Source: Puccinellia tenuiflora
Lineage: Eukaryota > Streptophyta > Magnoliopsida > Poales > Poaceae
DNA length: 64,000 nucleotides
Assembly: GCA_012064385.1 (NCBI GenBank)
Contig: QRDG01001520.1
Span: forward strand, 620,001 to 684,000
Reading direction: 5' to 3'
Positions 10,874-22,473 of this stretch are shown in pieces. The number at the start of each line of letters is the position of its first letter. Within the stretch, counting starts at the first letter, position 1. Position numbers and translations under genes: made by a program. The notes under the pieces are model-generated. The model was not told the origin of the DNA. It did not search any database and saw only the letters and a program-made list of their open reading frames with translations.

Positions 10874-11280
10874 ATGACAAGAGCCAGAGCAAAGGCAATC
10901 CAATCTAAGGTGGATTCGCTCCTATCCCCTCATGATTTCGATCTCTCGATGAATGGCTCGCTACCTAACTTGGATGTCCTTTGTGTAGTTAGGAACAAGC
11001 CCTACACCGACCCTCAAGAGGACATGGAGGCCAATCAAGAGCATGGACGAGTGGAGAGGACTCAAGGAAGAAAGGAGAAGAAGGCTACAGGGGTGGTACT
11101 ACCTGGCAGGAAACGGCCGGTACTACCAAGCAACTTTGCCCGACGGGACCGGGCTACTTCCGGCCTACTATAGGAAAATCCTTGAGTATGTTTTCCTGAT
11201 ACTACCGGCCGGCCGGTACTACCACCCCGAAGACCCGTACTACCGGGCATGCGCGTGCCTGTGAGCAGATTTGGCTCTTG
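10874..11280 (+). pseudogene. Remnant of the C-terminal tail of a Gypsy polyprotein
   Basis: An open frame starting M-T-R-A-R-A-K-A-I-Q-S-K-V resembles the P-[IM]-T-R-[AS]-R-A-K tail that ends many grass Ty3/gypsy polyproteins, with L-P-N-L-D-V-L-C-V-V-R following where such tails often have L-P-x-x-x-x-L-C. No RT or integrase is near. The next 100 bp (11100-11250) contain GTACTACCGGCC-type repeats. 11280-11720 then resembles the untranslated and LTR part of the same or a similar element. Confidence 0.5.
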
Positions 11281-11992
11281 AGCCATGTAATCTTATCCAC
11301 TTACCTTCCCCTATGTAGCTATACCATAGATGGGCCCCTTTATGCTCAGATATAGGGTTAGACTAGAATTACTAACAAAGATGAGCATGGCTCCTCCTCC
11401 CTTGATGGGTTTCCTCCTTTGGGGATGAATTCCTCTTGGATCATCTACTCTTCCTTGAGAGGTTCTAGTAGAGATAACCAATCATTTCGTTTGCGGATTC
11501 TATATTGGATCGGTGGACCATTTGGTAAGAGAAAGCGGTTTCACAAAGAGTTGGGTTGGTTTGGTTTTCTCGATCCAAAGGCTTCTCCATTTGGGGGTTG
11601 TTGTTAGGTGGGATTCTTTACATGCTCTTCTATTTATCTCCACATTCTCTCTTTTTCCCCATTGTGTTCTTCGCGTTTTCCCCCATCTCCACACCCTGAT
11701 TCGTCAAAATCTGTGAAGATCATGACCGACCTACATGAAAATGTCATTTAGTTTCGAAATTTTGAACGTATGTTAAAAACTTGTATATGTTTGTCTCCAA
11801 AATTTTCAGATTTTTTTGAAATGTTTTACCTTCTTTTTGAGCTCTTTTATGATGATAGGATGGTACTCGGTAACATACCGTTGAGTCCAAATTTTTGTAA
11901 TAGTTGAATAAAACATTGATTAATCCCGTTTACATTCGAAAGGTGCGGGTGTGGAGACTGGTGTCCAGGTGATACATGTGGACGCAGGGCAT
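11281..11992. other. Probable untranslated/LTR remnant, no gene
   Basis: No coding frame is convincing. The sequence follows the Gypsy tail remnant and ends in AT-rich DNA at 11700-11900. No defined ends were found. Confidence 0.4.
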
Positions 11993-13483
11993 TGATACAT
12001 CCATTTTGCATCACTATTTTACATCATAATTTGTCTTTATTCATTGATATAGTTCATATTATGATACATTGCTTATGTTATTTTTATCTTATTTTGTATG
12101 TTTTGCATTTATGCCGGAGTCCGCAAACAGCTGGAAAAGCACCTGTCAAGACACCTTACCTCCGAAGCCCCAGAAATTCCAGGAAAATAAGAAAGGCATT
12201 TTTTCGGGAAATAAGACACGGAGCCAGAAGAAGGCACAATGGTGAGCCACCAGGGGCAGGGGCGACCCCTGGCCGTGGGTACACCTTGGGTCACGGGTGG
12301 GACCCACCCCTGGGCCCTGTGGCCTCCCTCCGGCACCCCTTCGGCGTACTTCTTCTCCTTGACCTAAAGTCGTCGGGGCGTCCACACATAATTTTTCCGC
12401 CGCCTCTGCGATGCGGAAATGAGACAGAGAGAAGAAGGTCTCCGGTAGGGAGAAATCTGCCGGGGAAATTCCCTCTCGGAGGGGAAAATCATCGCCATCG
12501 CCATCACACCAGGCATCATCGGGATCGTCATCAACATTATCTCCACCACCAGCACCATCATCACCCCATCTCATCTCTCTGTAGCTTTTAAAGTTGTGAC
12601 TTGTCTAGTTCATTGGGATCACTTACTCGGTGTTGATTACTGTGTAGTTGATGCTTGAGAGTTTTATCAGTGAATTATTGTTACGATCGGATTGTTAACC
12701 ATATTCATATCACCTCTGATCATGATCCATATGATGTCTTGTGAGTAGTTTGTTTGGTTTTTCAGGACATGGGGAAATCCTAGTTGCTAGTAATTGCATA
12801 ATGTTGAGTAATATTTAATTGTTTGATAATAAATGTTGTGGTTTTATTCCTCTAGTGGTATCGTGTGAACGTCGACTACATGATACTTCCCCTTTTAAGG
12901 GCCTAGGGGAATGCATCATGTATTTAGTTTGCTTATGTTAGGGTTGCCGGAGTGACAGAAACCTGAACCCCAATTCGCAAGCTAGTGCACTAGGGAGTGT
13001 AGGATCCCGGAGTTTAAAGTTGTGGTTAGGTTGTTATCTTAATTACTTTCTTGTAGTTGCAGATGCTTGCAAGAGGCTTAATCACAAGTATGCTTTTGTC
13101 CAAGTAATGGCGGTGCATTAGCATGGGTTCACCCACATAAACACTTATTGAAACATTGAGGATTAATCAACGGCTTGCAATGAAACTAGCTTGGCAAAAA
13201 TTCCCATGTGTCCTCAGGAACATTTTAATTATCATAAGTAACACCACCGGCTTGTCCTTTGTTCTAAAAGGATTGGGCCACTTGCTGCAACAATAGTTGA
13301 AATCTTTTATTTACTTGTTCTTTATTTGCTCATTACAAAAAAAACCCATAAATATTATCCTTTTAGTGCTTGCAGTGAAACCTTGCTGAAATCCACTTAT
13401 CAACACATTCTGCGCCTTGTTGGGTTTGACACTCTTACTTATCGAAAGGACTACGATAGATCCCCTTTACTTGTGGGTCATCA
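11993..13483 (+). mobile_element. Plus-strand Athila/Sabrina-like Gypsy 5' LTR
   Basis: This 1491-bp LTR starts TGATACATCCATTTTGCATC and ends GTGGGTCATCA. It is directly followed by a primer binding site, which makes it a 5' LTR. The last 100 bp (TTGGGTTTGACACTCTTAC...GGGTCATCA) match the conserved end of Sabrina/Fatima-like LTRs. The middle contains GC-rich sequence (12240-12420) and a CAC/CAT trinucleotide-rich leader (12490-12570). The internal region is cut off after about 250 bp by the next element. Confidence 0.75.
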
Positions 13484-13495
13484 AGACCCTTTTTC

Positions 13496-13513
13496 TAGCG
13501 CCGTTGCCGGGGA
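13496..13513 (+). promoter_or_regulatory. Primer binding site of the plus-strand Gypsy
   Basis: TAGCGCCGTTGCCGGGGA lies 12 bases after the LTR end. It matches, except for its first bases, the TGGCGCCGTTGCCGGGGA primer site common to Athila-type elements, usually assigned to tRNA-Asp. The minus-strand relative has the same motif at 27953-27968. Confidence 0.75.
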
Positions 13514-13735
13514 GTGTAGCGCTATTGGTAAGTGGAATTGGTAAGGAAAGCTTTTATTGTAAGTGTTGTTTTTATTTTTGTTTGTTACTTTGCTTCATTA
13601 TGGAGTGATCTTCTCTTATTTTGCTGTTTGACAGTGACTCTCCCTCTATCCCCATTATGGAGTGGACCTGCACACACTCAAACAATTACTTTGCCCCCAA
13701 CAGTAGGAAGGTTGTCAATCTTCTGGGTCTGCTGA

Positions 13736-14132
13736 AAAGAAAGCAGTTGAACGTATAGTGAAATGATTTACGAAAACGGACCAACGAGCAAGTGATGATG
13801 GAAAGAAAGTAAACGAGGTTGTAAACAATGTAAAAAGATGGACCGGGGTCCATGGGTTCACTAGCGGTGTCTCTCCAATAAATAAAATACTCATATGATG
13901 GGTAAACAAATTACAGCTGGCCAATTGACAGAGTTATGACACAAACTTAATCTAGCTATATCAAAGTGTTCATGGTAATATTCATGTAGGCATCACAACA
14001 AGGAACAAAGACCGCCATCCGACCGCATCTTTGTCTAAAAAGTCCACCTAGGGATCGCTATCCAGCCTGTCACCCATCGATATTAAGTTGTAAGCAACAG
14101 ACAATTACATTAAGTAAAGTGTATGATGTAAG
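13736..14132 (-). mobile_element. Truncated 3' part of a minus-strand Fatima-like Gypsy LTR (left of the Copia insertion)
   Basis: Read on the minus strand, this continues the LTR sequence that stops at 22474-22478 and lacks the expected terminal GGGTCATCA. It includes the family-typical stretch CACCGCTAGTGAACCCATGG near 13840. Its join with the internal part of the plus-strand Gypsy is placed by eye at about 13736. The break implies a deletion or an insertion between the two elements. Confidence 0.6.
14128..14132. repeat. Target site duplication GTAAG (left) of the Copia element
   Basis: GTAAG is repeated at 22474-22478, directly outside the right LTR. Confidence 0.92.
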
Positions 14133-15788
14133 TGAAGGGGTTCGTGTGCAGAAAACAAAAAATTTCCTAACCACGTGAACGATAAACTAGCCAAGATCTA
14201 TCTCTAGGTAGACATAAGTAATGGAGGGATCCGGTTATCGTACCTCTTGAAGACCGAACGCGTTACGTTCCTAGAACGTTGTTGACGAAGACGTACGACG
14301 CCGACCTCAAGGAAGTGGAGTCGTACCGGCGACGAGCGCTGCAGTGGGCAGCGCCTCCGAAGTTCTACACACGTACGGTGTAGAGACGATCCCCCGGCTC
14401 CGGTCTAGCGGCAAAAGCGGAAGATGAAGAGCTCGACCGAGGCACCAAAATCATGGCGGTGGATTTTAGTGGAGAGACCGCTGAAACATATGCGGCTCCA
14501 ATATTCCGGAACCACACGTGAGAGGGAGAGAGATTGGGATGCCAAAAGGGAGAGGGGTGCCCCTCTATATATAGGTGGAGGGAGGAGGCCACCCTCCTTC
14601 GCTAAGCCATGTGGGACTAAACCCCACATGGCTTTGGCCGGCCAAGGGGGGTGCGCCGGCCCTAGGTGGGCCCCATGGCCCGGCCCCGGCTCCCTCCATG
14701 GTGCGGCCCCCACTTGGGCCTCCCCTCGTGGGTGAGGCCCATTTCGGTGGGCTTCCCATTAAATATTAAATTAAATATTATTTAATTATTAGTTACTTTA
14801 ATTAATATTAAATACATATCATTTAATATCTCTTGCATCGAAACTCCTTTCGTTGCCCTCCGATCTCCATCGGATACTTCTTCCTTATTCTGATACTCCT
14901 TCGGAACCTCCGATCTCCATCGGATAAATCTCGGAACGATTCCGAAAATGGTCTCTCTAATTTCTTCGGTGCCAAAGCTATTCCAAAGCGTCGTCTACCC
15001 TCAAGTGTGCCACCCCTCGGTTCGGGATCACTCCAGACATGATTGAGACTCCTCTCCAATCAATGACACACAGCGGGATCTGGAAACCCATGATGGCCCC
15101 TGTGCGTTCCACGAAGTTCTTTGTCGCTTGAACCTTATTGTCGTTCACCAATTCCTTTTGTCACACGATATCAAGTCTGTTCGAGATCCTATCCAGTTAC
15201 TCGACAAACTCATTTACTCATCTCCATGATATTACATCTCCGTGTAGTCACATGCTTGCAAGACTTCGATGTAATATCACCGAGTGGGCCCAGTGATATA
15301 TGTCCGTCACGCAGATGGACAAATCCCGCTCTTGATGCATACGCCTCAACGTATTCCTTTAGAAAACCTGATAGACACCTTTATGATCACCTTTAGAAAG
15401 CCTCCTTCCGGAACAGTGATTAAATATGATCTCACGGTCTAAGGATTCAGTTACTACTACGTTTCTATTTAAGTTATCGCAATGCCGATATTCGTGACAG
15501 ATCTTATTGTGCTAACTTACTTTGGGTGTGGATGTCCATTATGTCATTCTCCAATGACATACCTCCATTGTCAATTGACATAAATGACCATGATCAGGAA
15601 ACCTTGATCATCGGTTGGCCAATGGACTAGTCAAGTAGAGGCTAATAGGGACCTGGTTGTTTTACATCACACGTGTATTAATGTTTCCGCTTAATACAAT
15701 TATAGCATGACACAAAACTTATTATGAACACTTTGAGATATGATAATAAAAACTCTTTATTAATTGCCTCTAGGGCATATCTCCAACA
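14133..15788 (-). repeat. 3' LTR of the minus-strand Copia element
   Basis: 1656 bp. On the minus strand it runs TGTTGGAGATATGCCC...CCCCTTCA. A TATA-type CTATATATAG lies at 14565-14574. The GC-rich middle (14600-14760) and an AT-rich TTAAT block (14760-14830) match the partner LTR. Confidence 0.93.
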
Positions 15789-15803
15789 TTCTCGCACTTG
15801 CAC
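15789..15803 (-). promoter_or_regulatory. Polypurine tract of the minus-strand Copia
   Basis: The minus strand reads GTGCAAGTGCGAGAA directly before the 3' LTR, a slightly mutated form of the AGTGCAAGTGGGAGA tract of Angela-like elements (compare 29657-29670). Confidence 0.7.
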
Positions 15804-15818
15804 TAGTATACAATTAAT

Positions 15819-17684
15819 CTAGTTTACATCTGGTAAGAATCTAACACCAATAGCTCCTTGGTGTTGATCATGCTTCTCTTGTGGAAGAGGTTTAGTCAAC
15901 GGATCTGCCACATTCAGATCCTTATGTACTTTGCAAATCTTAATTTCTCCTTTCTTGATATACTGCCTTATCACATGGAAGCGTCAGAGTATGTGCTTGG
16001 CAGTGGAGTGAGACCTCGGTTCCTTAGCATTAGCAATCGCCCCTGTGTTGTCACAGTAGATGTTGACAGGGTCTTGCATGCCAGGAAACACTCCTAGTTC
16101 GATGACGAACTTCCTGAGCCAGACAGCTTCATTCGCAGCTTCTGCAGCGGCAATGTACTTTGACTCCATTGTAGATTGGGCTACGGTGGATTGCTTTCCA
16201 CTTCTCCGGCTCACAGCGCCACCATTTACCAGAAACACATATCCCGTTTGAGATTTAGAATCATCCAGATCTGTGTCAAAACTTGCATCAACATAACCCT
16301 TTACGCCAAGTTCGTCTTCACAACCACTGTAGACTAACATCATATCTCTTGTTCTCTTGAGATATTTCCGGATGTTCTTTACAGCTATCCAGTGGTCCGT
16401 ACCAGGATTACTTTGGAAGCGGCTCGTCAGACTTAGAGCCAGAGCTACACCAGGTCGGGTACTTAGCATCCTTTCCTTATCATCAGCTGACACTGGGCAT
16501 TGAGTCAGACTCAACGGTTTACCTTTTATCACGGGCAAGAACCCCTTCTTGGCCTGATCCATTTTGAACCTCTTCAAAATCTTATCTAGGTAGTTCCCCT
16601 GACTTAATGCTAATAGGCTCCTTGATCTATCACGATAGATTTTAATGCCTAATACATATGCAACTTCTCCCAAATCTTTCATTGAAAATTTACTATTCAA
16701 ATAATCCTTTACACTCTTTAGAAGATTCACATCATTTCCCATGATTAATATGTCATCTACATATAGGACTAGAAATGCCACTGAGCTCGCACTCATCTTT
16801 ATATAAATGCAAGTCTCTTCTACGTTTTGGACAAATCCAAAAGCTTTGATAACCTCATCGAAGGGAAGATTCCAGCTCCGAGATGCTTGCTTCAACCCAT
16901 AGATGGATCGTTGAAGCTTGCATACTTTACTAGCACCTTCTGGATCGACAAAACCTTCCGGTTGCACCATGTACAACTCTTCCTCAATGTTTCCATTTAG
17001 GAACGCGGTTTTGACATCCATCTGCCATATTTCGTAATTGAAATGTGCAGCCATTGCTAGTAGAATCCGAATAGACTTAAGCATCGCTACGGGTGAGAAC
17101 ATCTCATCGTAGTAAACTCCTTGAATTTGTCGGAAACCCTTTGCGACAAGTCGAGCTTTGTAAACGGTGACATTTCCATCAGCGTCAGTCTTTTTCTTGA
17201 AGATCCATTTATACTCGACAGGCTTCCGGCCTTCGGGAATATCCACCAAGGTCCACACTTGGTTATCATACATGGATCCTATATCGGATTTCATGGCTTC
17301 AAGCCACTTCTCGGACTCAGGGCCTTCCATTGCTTCCTTGTAGGTTGCAGGTTCGTCTTGTTCAACCAACATGACGCGATCACCATACCATTCAGGGGTG
17401 GTACGTGGTCGTGTCGACCTGCGGGGTAGAGTAGGCTCCTCGATGTGATCACCATCATTTGCTCCCACTCCACTAGTGGATGGTGGCTCCAGAACATCTT
17501 CCGTTGCGGCACTCGGTAATTCGAGTTCGGGATCATTAATTTCATTGAGCTCTATCCTCCTTCCACTAACACCTTTGGTGAGAAACTCCTTCTCGAGAAA
17601 TGTACCATTCTTAGCAACAAAAAATTGCCCTCGGTTTTGTTGTAGAAGGTATATCGGATAGTTTCCTTCGGATATCCTATACAT
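15819..17684 (-). pseudogene. Copia reverse transcriptase and RNase H
   Basis: The RT shows K-A-R-L-V-A-K-G-F, Q-M-D-V-K-T-A-F-L-N-G, Y-V-D-D (16752-16763) and S-I-Y-G-L-K-Q. RNase H follows with K-G-Y-V-D-A, S-Q-T-G-Y-V-F and C-D-N-T-G-A-I. The frame is open from 17684 to an in-frame TGA at 15984-15986. That TGA replaces the arginine (CGA) expected after A-K-H-I-L. Beyond it the same frame continues through N-V-A-D-P-L-T-K-P-L-P to the natural stop at 15819-15821. A one-base deletion near 17628 separates this frame from integrase. The RT motifs are intact but the polyprotein is not. Confidence 0.92.
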
Positions 17685-18676
17685 TTTTTCGATTTTGGTT
17701 CAAGTTTATCGGGCTGTAGTTTCTTAACATAAGCCTCACAACCCCAAACCTTCAGAAACGACAACTTAGGCTTCTTGCCGTGCCATATCTCATATGGTGT
17801 CGTCTCAACGGACTTGGATGGTGCCCTATTTGATATAAACGCGGCAGTTTCTAATGCATGACCCCAAAATGACAAGGGTAGATCGATGAGGGACATCATG
17901 GACCGCACGCTATCTAGTAGGGTGCGATTACGTCGCTCAGCCACACCATTACGCTGTGGTGTTCCGGCCGGCGTAAGTTGTGGTACAATGCCACAAGCCT
18001 TGAGATGCGTGTCAAACTCAAAGCTCAAATATTCACCTCCTCGATCTGATCGAAGATGCTTAATTCTCTTGTTGAGTTGATTTTCCACTTCACTCTGAAA
18101 TTCTTTGAACTTTTCAAAAGGCTCAGACTTATGTTTCATTAAGTAAATATATCCATATATACTCAAATCATCTGTGAAGGTTACGAAGTAACGATAACCA
18201 TTGCGTGTTGATACACTCATTGGACCACACACATCGGTATGTATGATTCCCAATAAGTCCGACGCCCGTTCCATAACACCGGAGAACGGGCTCTTGGTCA
18301 TTTTGCCTAGAAGGCACGGCTCGCACGTGTCAAGAGATTCAAAATCTAATGACTCCAATAGTCCATCAGAATGGAGTTTCTTCATGCGCTTTATGCCTAT
18401 GTGACCAAGACGGTAATGCCACATATACATGGTATTATCGTCACTACGCCTATATCTCTTGGCTTCTATGTTATGGATGTGAGTACTACGATCAAGATTC
18501 AATATGAATAAACCATTGCGCACCAGTGCATGACCATAAAATATATTATTCATCGAAATAGTACAACCATTTGGTACTGACTTAAATGAATAATTGTCTT
18601 GTAGCAGGCAAGACCCTGATATAATGTTCATACTCAATGCGGGCACATAGTAGCATTTATTCAAAACTAAAATCAA
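17629..18676 (-). pseudogene. Copia integrase
   Basis: The GAG-pre-integrase zinc region shows H-Y-R-L-G-H and C-E-P-C-L-L-G-K. The catalytic core includes H-T-D-V-C-G-P (first Asp), H-L-R-S-D-R-G-G-E-Y (second Asp) and T-P-Q-R-N-G-V-A-E-R-R-N (catalytic Glu). The C-terminal G-K-K-P part runs into a K-K-C-I-G-Y-P-K-E segment that lacks two residues compared with relatives. An in-frame TGA at 18677-18679 separates it from protease, and a -1 frameshift near 17628 from RT. Confidence 0.9.
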
Positions 18677-18679
18677 TCA

Positions 18680-19030
18680 TGATGTCAGATGCAGAGGTAG
18701 AGTGCCGACGTCCATGACGTCAACCTTGTTGCCGTTACCAACGCGCATCATCACCTCATCCTTCTCCAAGTCCCGCTTATCCCGCAACTCCTCCTGTGAG
18801 TTACAAATATGAGCAATAGAACCGGTATCAAATACCCATGTGTCACTCCGAGCACTTGTAAGATAAACATCTATAACAGGTATATCGTATATACCTTTGT
18901 CCTTCTCGGCGATCTTTCCCGCCTTCTTGTCAGCTAAGTACTTAGGGTAGTTGCGCTTCCAATGGCCTTCCTCTTTGCAATAGAAGCACTCAGTGCCTGA
19001 CTTGGAGCTAGACTTGGGCGTCCTGGACGT
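18680..19030 (-). pseudogene. Copia nucleocapsid zinc knuckle and protease
   Basis: The minus strand encodes C-F-Y-C-K-E-E-G-H-W-K-R-N-Y-P near 18965-19000. This is a CX2CX4HX4C knuckle in which the last cysteine has become tyrosine (TAC for TGC). The aspartic protease follows with W-V-F-D-T-G-S; the D-T-G codons lie at 18821-18829. Relatives have the same spacing. A TAG at 19031-19033 separates this part from upstream gag. Confidence 0.82.
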
Positions 19031-19743
19031 CTAGGTGGCCGACTTGTCGTCCCTCTTCTTCCTCCATTTCTTGACCTTCGCCCTTCCACCAGACTTCTTG
19101 AAGTCGACGGTTTTGTTGACCATCAACACGGCGTGCTCCTTCTTGATTTCCACCTCAGCAGTCTTGAGCATGACCAATATCTCAGGGAGAGTTTTTGTCA
19201 TTCCTTGCATGTTGTAATTCAATACAATTGCTTTGTAGCTAGGGGGCAACGATTGCAGCACCCTATCAATCGCCAGCTCATATGGAATTTTGTAATCCAG
19301 ATCATTTAGGCGTTGAACGTAGCCAGACATCTTGACCACAGGCTCGCTCACATTGTTGTGCTCTTCCATCTTAGACGAAAAGAACAATTCTGAGGCTTCG
19401 TACCTCTCAACTTTGGCTTGAGGTGCATAAACAGCCTTGAGTTCAACGATTATCTCATAAACACCTTTCTTCTCAAAAGTTTTTGCAAATCAGCCTCCAT
19501 GGCATAGAGCATGCCTCCCTGGACTAAAGAGGAATCATACAACTTGGATTCATAAGCTTTCTTATCATTCTTAGAGGCTTCTTCGGCTGGAGCGTCTCCT
19601 ACTGCCGATTCAAGTACATAGGTCATCTGGTGAGGGGCTAAGAGAATCCTCAAGGTACGGAACCAGGACATGAAATTTGTCCCAGTGGTCTTAAGGTTTT
19701 CTTTCTCAAGGAACATACCTAGGTTGAAGGTGGAGCGAGCCAT
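19031..19743 (-). pseudogene. Copia gag
   Basis: Gag starts M-A-R-S-T-F-N-L-G-M-F-L-E-K at 19743, the usual opening of Angela-like gag (short acidic N-terminus, then N-F-x-x-W-F-R-x-L-R-I-L-L). The first frame covers 19450-19743; a frameshift near 19440 moves to the frame of 19031-19387, which carries the U-shaped capsid tail (L-N-D-L-D-Y-K-I-P-Y-E-L, then L-Q-S-L-P-P-S-Y). A lysine-rich segment precedes the TAG at 19031-19033. It is inactivated by at least one frameshift and one stop. Confidence 0.85.
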
Positions 19744-20780
19744 CTACAATGGTATTTGCAAAGTTTATAAGACTGTGTTCATAATATGAGTTCAAGTTTT
19801 ATCTATATAAAATATACTCCCACTCAAAAAGACATCCGTCAACGTCCTTTCAGTGATCACATGACCCCGATCCCCCAATACTATCCCCGATCGTCACGGC
19901 CGATAGCATGGCTTCAAAGGTAGACCTCTCCATGTCAATCACATCTCCATGTGACTCATGCTCGACCTTTCGGTCTCCTGTGCTCCGAGGCCATGTCTGA
20001 CATGCTAGGCTCGCCAATTTAACCTTAGTATGTGGCTGTGCATACATGGCTTACACCCACCATATGCGAACACAGATATGTTTGACACCCGATCGTCACG
20101 GCCTGCCTCCACAACGGCGAACTTTCTTGGTGGTGCATACTAAGGGAGAGCACAATATTGGTATTTCTTTTGAGGGATCACCTATATTGCTACCGCCTTA
20201 TATCTAAGACAAACAATATAGGTAGCACACAACATCTATTAACATCTAATGTAATATGTGTGACATGATATGGTTTCCCGCGCCATGATCTCCATCGTGC
20301 GCCCGGCGCCGCACTAGGTCTCCATGCCTCCACGCCAGCAATAAAATATTTAGCTAAATACTTACCGTTACCATATCATATCACCGCCCCTGCAAAATAA
20401 AGTTAGACGCCTCTACTTTATCTTTTACAAATTTTACGTGGCCGAGGGACTTTCGCAAAAAGAACCGCCTTCTAACTTACGAACCTGCAACCACAACACC
20501 GATAAAATAATTGTCTCTATTACACCCCTTTCGGGCCCCTCCGTTGAAAATGTCATACCACCATTGCTAGAGAGACAGACACCCATCAGCCACTTATATG
20601 GTGCAAGCCATATGTCAATCGTGGAACCAGTCTCGCATAAGAGTATGTGTAAGGTCGGTCTGGGCCGCTTCATCAAACAATCCAACAGTATGACAAGTGC
20701 ACGTGAGAGGGTAACAATTATATGATCGAGTACCCACATATTTCTATGTGTTCTAATCCGTACTCTATATCTACGCATAG
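19744..20780 (-). other. Untranslated leader of the minus-strand Copia
   Basis: About 1 kb lies between the primer binding site and the gag start. No coding frame is supported. Long leaders are usual in Angela/BARE-like elements. Confidence 0.7.
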
Positions 20781-20795
20781 ATCGGCTCTGATATC
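20781..20795 (-). promoter_or_regulatory. Primer binding site of the minus-strand Copia
   Basis: The minus strand reads GATATCAGAGCCGAT just inside the right LTR. TATCAGAGC matches the 3' end complement of initiator tRNA-Met (TGGTATCAGAGC), with one substitution in the GG. Confidence 0.85.
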
Positions 20796-20797
20796 AC

Positions 20798-22473
20798 TGA
20801 AGGGGTTCGTGTGCAGAAAACAAAAAATTTCCTAACCACGCGAACGATAAATTAGCCAAGATCTATCTCCAGGTAGACATAAGTAACGGAGGGATCCGGT
20901 GTTCGTACCTCTTGAAGACCGAAAGCGTTACGTTCCTAGAACGTTGTTGATGAAGACGTACGACGCCAACCTCAAGGTCGTGGAGTCGTACCGGTGACGA
21001 GCACTGCAGTGGGCAGCGCCTCCGAAGTTCTACACATGTACGGTGTAGATACGATCCCCCGGCTCCGGTCCAGCGGCAGCAGCGGAAGATGAAGAGCTCT
21101 ACCGAAGCACCAAAATCACGGCGGTGGATTTTAGTGGAGAGACCCCTCAAACATATGAGGCTCCAATATTCCGGAACCACACGTGAGAGAGAGATTGGGA
21201 TGCCAAAAGGGAGAGGGGTGCCCCTCTATATATAGGTGGAGGGAGGAGGCCAACCTCCTTGGCTAAGCCATGTGGGACTAAACCCCACATGGCTTTGGCC
21301 GGCCAAGGGGGTGCGCCGGCCGTAGGTGGGCCCCATGACCCGGCCGGCCGGCTTCCTCCATGGTGCGGCCCCCACTTGGGCCTCCCCTCGTGGGCGAGGC
21401 CCATTTAGGTGGGCTGCCCATTAAATATTAAATTAAATATTATTTAATTATTAATTACTTTAATTAATATTAAATACATATAATTTAATATCTCTTGCAT
21501 CGAAACTCCTTTCGTTACCCTCCGATCTCCATCGGATACTTCTTCCTTATTCCGATACTCCTTCGGAACCTCCGATCTCCATCGGATAAATCTTGGAACG
21601 ATTCCGAAAATGGTCTCTCTAATTTCTTCAGTGCCAAAGCTATTCCTAAGCGTCGTCTACCCTTAAGTGTGCAACCCCTCGGTTCGGGATCACTCCAGAC
21701 ATGATTGATACTCCTCTCCAATCAATGACCAACAATGGGATCTGGAAACCCATGATGGCCCCTGTGCAATCCACAAAGTTCTTTGTCGCTTGAACCTTAT
21801 TGTCGTTCACCAATTCCTTTTGTCACACGATATCAAGTTTGTCCGAGATCCTATCCAGTTACTCGACAAACTCATTTACTCATCTCCATGATATTACATC
21901 TCCGTGACCTAGTCACATGCTTGCAAGACTTTGATGTAATATCACCGAGTGGGTCCAGTGATATATGTCCGTTAGCGGATGGACAAATACCGCTCTTGAT
22001 GCATACGCCTCAACGTATTCCTTTAGAAAACCTGATAGACACCTTTATGATCTCCCTGTTACGGTGTGACGGTTGATGCAGTCAAAGCCTCCTTCCGGAA
22101 CAGTGATTAAATATGATCTCACGGTCTAAGGATTCAATTACTACTACGTTTCTATTTAAGTTATCGCAATGCTGATATTCGTGGCAGATCTTATTGTGCT
22201 AACTTACTTTGGGTGGATGTCCATTATGTCATTCTCCAATGACATAACTCCATTGTCAATTGATATAAATTCCCATGATCAGGAAACCTTGATTATCGGT
22301 TGACAAATGGAGTAGTCAAGTAGAGGCTACTAGGGACCTGGTTGTTTTACATCACACGTGTATTAATGTTTCCGCTTAATACAGTTATAGCATGACACAA
22401 AACTTATTATGAACACTTTGAGATATGATAATAAAAAATCTTTATTAATTGCCTCTAGGGCATATCTCCAACA
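20798..22473 (-). repeat. 5' LTR of the minus-strand Copia element
   Basis: 1676 bp, TGTTGGAGATATGCCC...CCCCTTCA on the minus strand. The TATA-type CTATATATAG is at 21226-21235. It holds a 20-odd-base segment near 22057-22082 that the other LTR lacks. Confidence 0.93.

Larger units (their letters stand above)
14133..22473 (-). mobile_element. Complete but inactive Copia retrotransposon (Angela/BARE-like)
   Basis: This 8341-bp element on the minus strand has two LTRs (14133-15788 and 20798-22473), a 5-bp duplication GTAAG, a PBS next to the right LTR, a polypurine tract next to the left LTR, and gag-PR-INT-RT-RH in Copia order. It sits inside the 3' LTR of a minus-strand Gypsy. By eye the two LTRs differ at over 20 positions in the first 390 bp and less elsewhere, so the insertion is not recent. 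Frameshifts and stops disable every domain. Confidence 0.95.

Noticed and set aside
12480..12580. CAT/CAC-rich histidine-repeat protein
   Set aside because: Trinucleotide-rich LTR leader; the frame is short and sits between an LTR core and its primer site.
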